A stretch of 64,000 bases of DNA from Streptomyces sp. HUAS MG91 (GTDB lineage: Bacteria > Actinomycetota > Actinomycetes > Streptomycetales > Streptomycetaceae), in contig NZ_CP159534.1 in assembly GCF_040529335.1 (NCBI RefSeq), forward strand, positions 6,386,001 through 6,450,000. Direction: 5' to 3'. A program made the position numbers and the translations under genes. The notes under the pieces were generated by a model. That model saw only the letters and a program-made list of their open reading frames with translations, searched no databases and had not been told where the DNA came from. Below are positions 61,879 to 64,000 of the stretch, piece by piece; the stretch's first letter is position 1; every line of letters begins with the position of its first letter.

Positions 61879-62642
61879 GCGACCGCCCCCTTCGCGAAGT
61901 GGTCCAGGCTGCGGGCGACGGCGTCCGCGAGCAGCGCCGGGCTCTCGGTGAGCAGCAGATGCCCGCCGGGCACCCACACCGTCCGGGCGCGGTCGCTGAA
62001 CAGCTCCCAGTCCTCGGTGCGTTCCTCCGGGCACAGCGGATCCGCGTCGCCGAACACCGCGAGCAGCGGGCAGCCAAGAAGCGGTTCCGGCCCCGAGCTG
62101 TACTCCTCGACGGCCCGCAGGTCCGCCACGAGCGACGGCAGCAGCAGCGCCAGCATCTCCTCGTTCGCCGCCAGCGACGCGGGCACGCCGCCGAACTCCT
62201 TCAGGATCTCGAGGATCTGCTCCGGGTCGTCGGTGTCCCGCAGCCGCCGCCGCTGCGGATCGGGCTTCTCGGTGACCGCCCACTGCGACACCGCCACGAA
62301 CCCGGCCACCGGCACATCGCCCGTGCGCTGCAACGCCCGTACGGCCTCCAGCGCGAGCACCGCGCCGGAGCAGACGCCGACCACCAGCAGCGGCGCCGAA
62401 CCCGGCAGCGCGCGGGCCGTCGCGACGACGTCCGCCGTCAACTCGGCCAGCCCGCCCACCGGTTCGCGCACCCGGGACTCGCGCCCCGGCAGCCGCGCCG
62501 TGGCCACCGCCCAGTCGGCGGGGGTGTGCGCGGCGAACGCGGTGCCGCTCGCCGCGCCCGCGCCCGCGTGCGGCACGAGCAGCACCCGCCAGGCCGCGTC
62601 CTCGGGGCGCGCGCCGTCGAGTCGGAAGGTCTTCACCGGCAT
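61875..62642 (-). CDS. NRPS-type thioesterase with Cys nucleophile
   Basis: This 255-residue alpha/beta hydrolase of the type II thioesterase family has an oxyanion-region start (LLVPHAGAGA) and a nucleophile elbow GVCSG where Cys91 replaces the usual Ser (codon at 62370-62372). The Asp in FGDADPL and His in GGHLLL complete a triad. It is short, as for free-standing proofreading enzymes, but Cys-type TEs are known to form beta-lactones, beta-lactams or amides. Coupled to the A-PCP gene by GTGA overlap. Confidence 0.85.
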   Translation of the reverse strand: MPVKTFRLDGARPEDAAWRVLLVPHAGAGAASGTAFAAHTPADWAVATARLPGRESRVREPVGGLAELTADVVATARALPGSAPLLVVGVCSGAVLALEAVRALQRTGDVPVAGFVAVSQWAVTEKPDPQRRRLRDTDDPEQILEILKEFGGVPASLAANEEMLALLLPSLVADLRAVEEYSSGPEPLLGCPLLAVFGDADPLCPEERTEDWELFSDRARTVWVPGGHLLLTESPALLADAVARSLDHFAKGAVA

Positions 62643-62649
62643 CCGCGCG

Positions 62650-63936
62650 TCACCCGGCCGTCACGAACTCGGCGAGCCCGCGGGCGAGATGGCCCGGATC
62701 GTCGGCGCCGACCAGTTCGCGCGCCGAGTGCATGGACAGGCCGGGGACGCCCACGTCGACGGTCGTCACGCCGAGCCGGGCCGCCGTGATCGGCCCGATG
62801 GACGTGCCGCACGGCAGCGCGTTGTTGGACACGAACCGCTGCCACGGCACGTCGGCCCGCTCGCAGGCGGCGGCCCACGCGGCGAAACCGGTGCCCTCGG
62901 TGGCGTACCGCTGGTTGGCGTTGACCTTGACGACCGGGCCGGCGTTCGGCAGCGGGTGGTTGTCGGGGTCGTGCAGCTCCGCGTAGTTGGGGTGGACGGC
63001 GTGGGACATGTCGGCGGAGACGCACAGGCCGCCCGCGAGCGCCCGCTCCCAGTCCTCGGCGCCGCCGCCGCGCGCGGTCACCGAACGGTGCAGCACCCGC
63101 TCCAGGAGCGGCCCCTGGGCGCCGGTCTCGGAGCCGCTGCCGGTCTCCTCGTGGTCGAACGCGGCGAGCACCGGGACCCGGTCGGGAGCCGCCTCCGCGG
63201 CGGCGGCCAGCAGCGCGGTGACGCCCGCGTGCACGGAGACGAGGTTGTCCAGACGCGACGACACGATGAACTCCCGTCGGGCGCCCAGGAGTCCGGGCGG
63301 CTGTACGTCGTGCAGCATCAGGTCCCAGCCCAGGACGTCGGCCGCGTCGATCCCGCCCTCGTGCGCGACCCGGCGCAGCAGCGCGCCGTGCTCGGTCGGG
63401 CCGAGCGACCAGATCGGCTGGGTCTGCCGCTGCCGGTGCAGGGACAGCCCGTCGTTCACGGTGTGGTCCAGGTGGATCGCCAACTGCGGTACGCGCAGCA
63501 GGGGTTCGTCGATCCGTACGAGGGCGGAGGTGCCGTCGCGCAGCGTCAGGCGGCCGGAGATGCCGAGGTCCCGGTCGAGCCAGGTGTTGAGCGGGACCCC
63601 GCCGTAGATCTCCACGGCGACCTGCCGCCAGCCCGCCCGGCCCGTGTCGGGCGTCGGCTTGACGCGCAGGTTCGGCGAGTCGGTGTGCACGCCCATGATG
63701 CGGAACGGCGCGTGGGCCGGGGCGCCCTCGGGCACGTACCAGGCAAGCAGCGCGCCGCCCTTGGCCAGGTACCGGCCGCCGCTGTGGCCGGTCCACTCCT
63801 CGGTGCCGGTCAGCTCGGTGAACCCGGCCTTCTCCAGGCGCCGCGCGGCCGAGGCCACCGCGTGGTACGGGGACGGGCTCTCCCGCAGGAACGCCAGCAG
63901 GTCCTCGACGTGCTCGGCTTGTGTGGGCAGGTTCAT
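62650..63936 (-). CDS. M18 family metalloaminopeptidase
   Basis: This 428-residue protein has the zinc-binding pattern of M18 aspartyl-type aminopeptidases: GVHTDSPNLRVKP, SSRLDNLVSV, AFDHEETGSGSETGAQG with the catalytic Glu pair, SADMSHAVHPNY, and the terminal GVPGLSMHSARE. It removes N-terminal, often acidic, residues. An ATG start overlaps the upstream partial gene. In a biosynthetic operon it may trim a peptide intermediate, or act in self-resistance; a housekeeping role is possible. Confidence 0.9.
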   Translation of the reverse strand: MNLPTQAEHVEDLLAFLRESPSPYHAVASAARRLEKAGFTELTGTEEWTGHSGGRYLAKGGALLAWYVPEGAPAHAPFRIMGVHTDSPNLRVKPTPDTGRAGWRQVAVEIYGGVPLNTWLDRDLGISGRLTLRDGTSALVRIDEPLLRVPQLAIHLDHTVNDGLSLHRQRQTQPIWSLGPTEHGALLRRVAHEGGIDAADVLGWDLMLHDVQPPGLLGARREFIVSSRLDNLVSVHAGVTALLAAAAEAAPDRVPVLAAFDHEETGSGSETGAQGPLLERVLHRSVTARGGGAEDWERALAGGLCVSADMSHAVHPNYAELHDPDNHPLPNAGPVVKVNANQRYATEGTGFAAWAAACERADVPWQRFVSNNALPCGTSIGPITAARLGVTTVDVGVPGLSMHSARELVGADDPGHLARGLAEFVTAG

Positions 63937-64000
63937 TCGGCGTCCGCCTCCAGGGGCAGGGGGTGAGGGTGGTCGAGCAGCGCCGCGAGGGGGCGCCCGG
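63933..64000 (-). CDS. C-terminus of an upstream gene, cut by the window
   Basis: Only the last 21 codons are visible (GRPLAALLDHPHPLPLEADA, then a stop). The stop overlaps the M18 start as ATGA, so it is an earlier gene in the same operon. Too little remains to identify it. Confidence 0.6.
   Translation of the reverse strand, partial: GRPLAALLDHPHPLPLEADAE

Noticed and set aside
60127..63966. Open frame of about 1,280 codons on the plus strand across the biosynthetic genes
   Set aside because: It runs opposite four well-supported minus-strand enzymes; the Arg/Gly/Ala-rich composition is typical of GC-rich shadow frames.

Overview
The window is a GC-rich actinobacterial chromosome segment and almost certainly Streptomyces. 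The third codon position is nearly always G or C, GTG and TTG starts are common, many genes overlap as ATGA or GTGA, and family markers include the CutRS two-component system, DUF4193, DUF3710, DUF3093 and DUF3159 proteins and a LAETG cell-wall sorting signal. I saw no tRNA, rRNA, CRISPR array or intact insertion sequence.

Region 1 (1-21,140) is conserved housekeeping: an MFS exporter, coproporphyrin ferrochelatase, an inositol-phosphatase-family enzyme, cutRS, a DUF4193 zinc-ribbon protein, a thioesterase/dut/DUF3710 operon, and a potassium-homeostasis block. That block holds kdpDE without kdpFABC, an OB-fold protein, a DUF3159 membrane protein, two TrkA subunits and a KimA-like permease. 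A 23S-rRNA/tRNA m5U-type methyltransferase follows. A secreted alginate-lyase-family protein with its own promoter sits inside the block.

Region 2 (21,140-38,800) is accessory and deals with the cell surface and conflict. It has a glycine-rich LAETG wall protein, an Rhs/YD-repeat polymorphic toxin with a candidate immunity gene, and an SDP (sporulation-delaying-protein-like) toxin operon sdpC-sdpA-sdpB. The SDP operon converges on a GntR / PH-like / DUF1648 operon that could supply regulation and immunity. Then come a two-component system, an aquaporin and a DUF4232 lipoprotein.

Region 3 (38,845-49,400) is a molybdenum island: modABC, a small molybdopterin-binding-fold protein, a xanthine-dehydrogenase-type enzyme (fused Fe-S and Mo subunit plus FAD subunit), a divergent PucR regulator, an HTH-TOBE molybdate-responsive regulator and a sulfite-oxidase-like protein.

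Region 4 (49,550-58,470) has a cysteine-synthase-like PLP enzyme with an MFS exporter, a BceAB/MacB-type ABC transporter divergent from a LiaRS-like two-component system, and a small GlsB-type membrane protein.

Region 5 (58,480-64,000) is the edge of an unusual biosynthetic cluster read on the minus strand. It contains an M18 aminopeptidase, a thioesterase with a Cys nucleophile, a free-standing adenylation-PCP protein and a divergent argininosuccinate-synthase-like ligase, all translationally coupled or nearly so. A decayed IclR-regulator remnant marks its boundary, and the cluster continues beyond the right end of the window.
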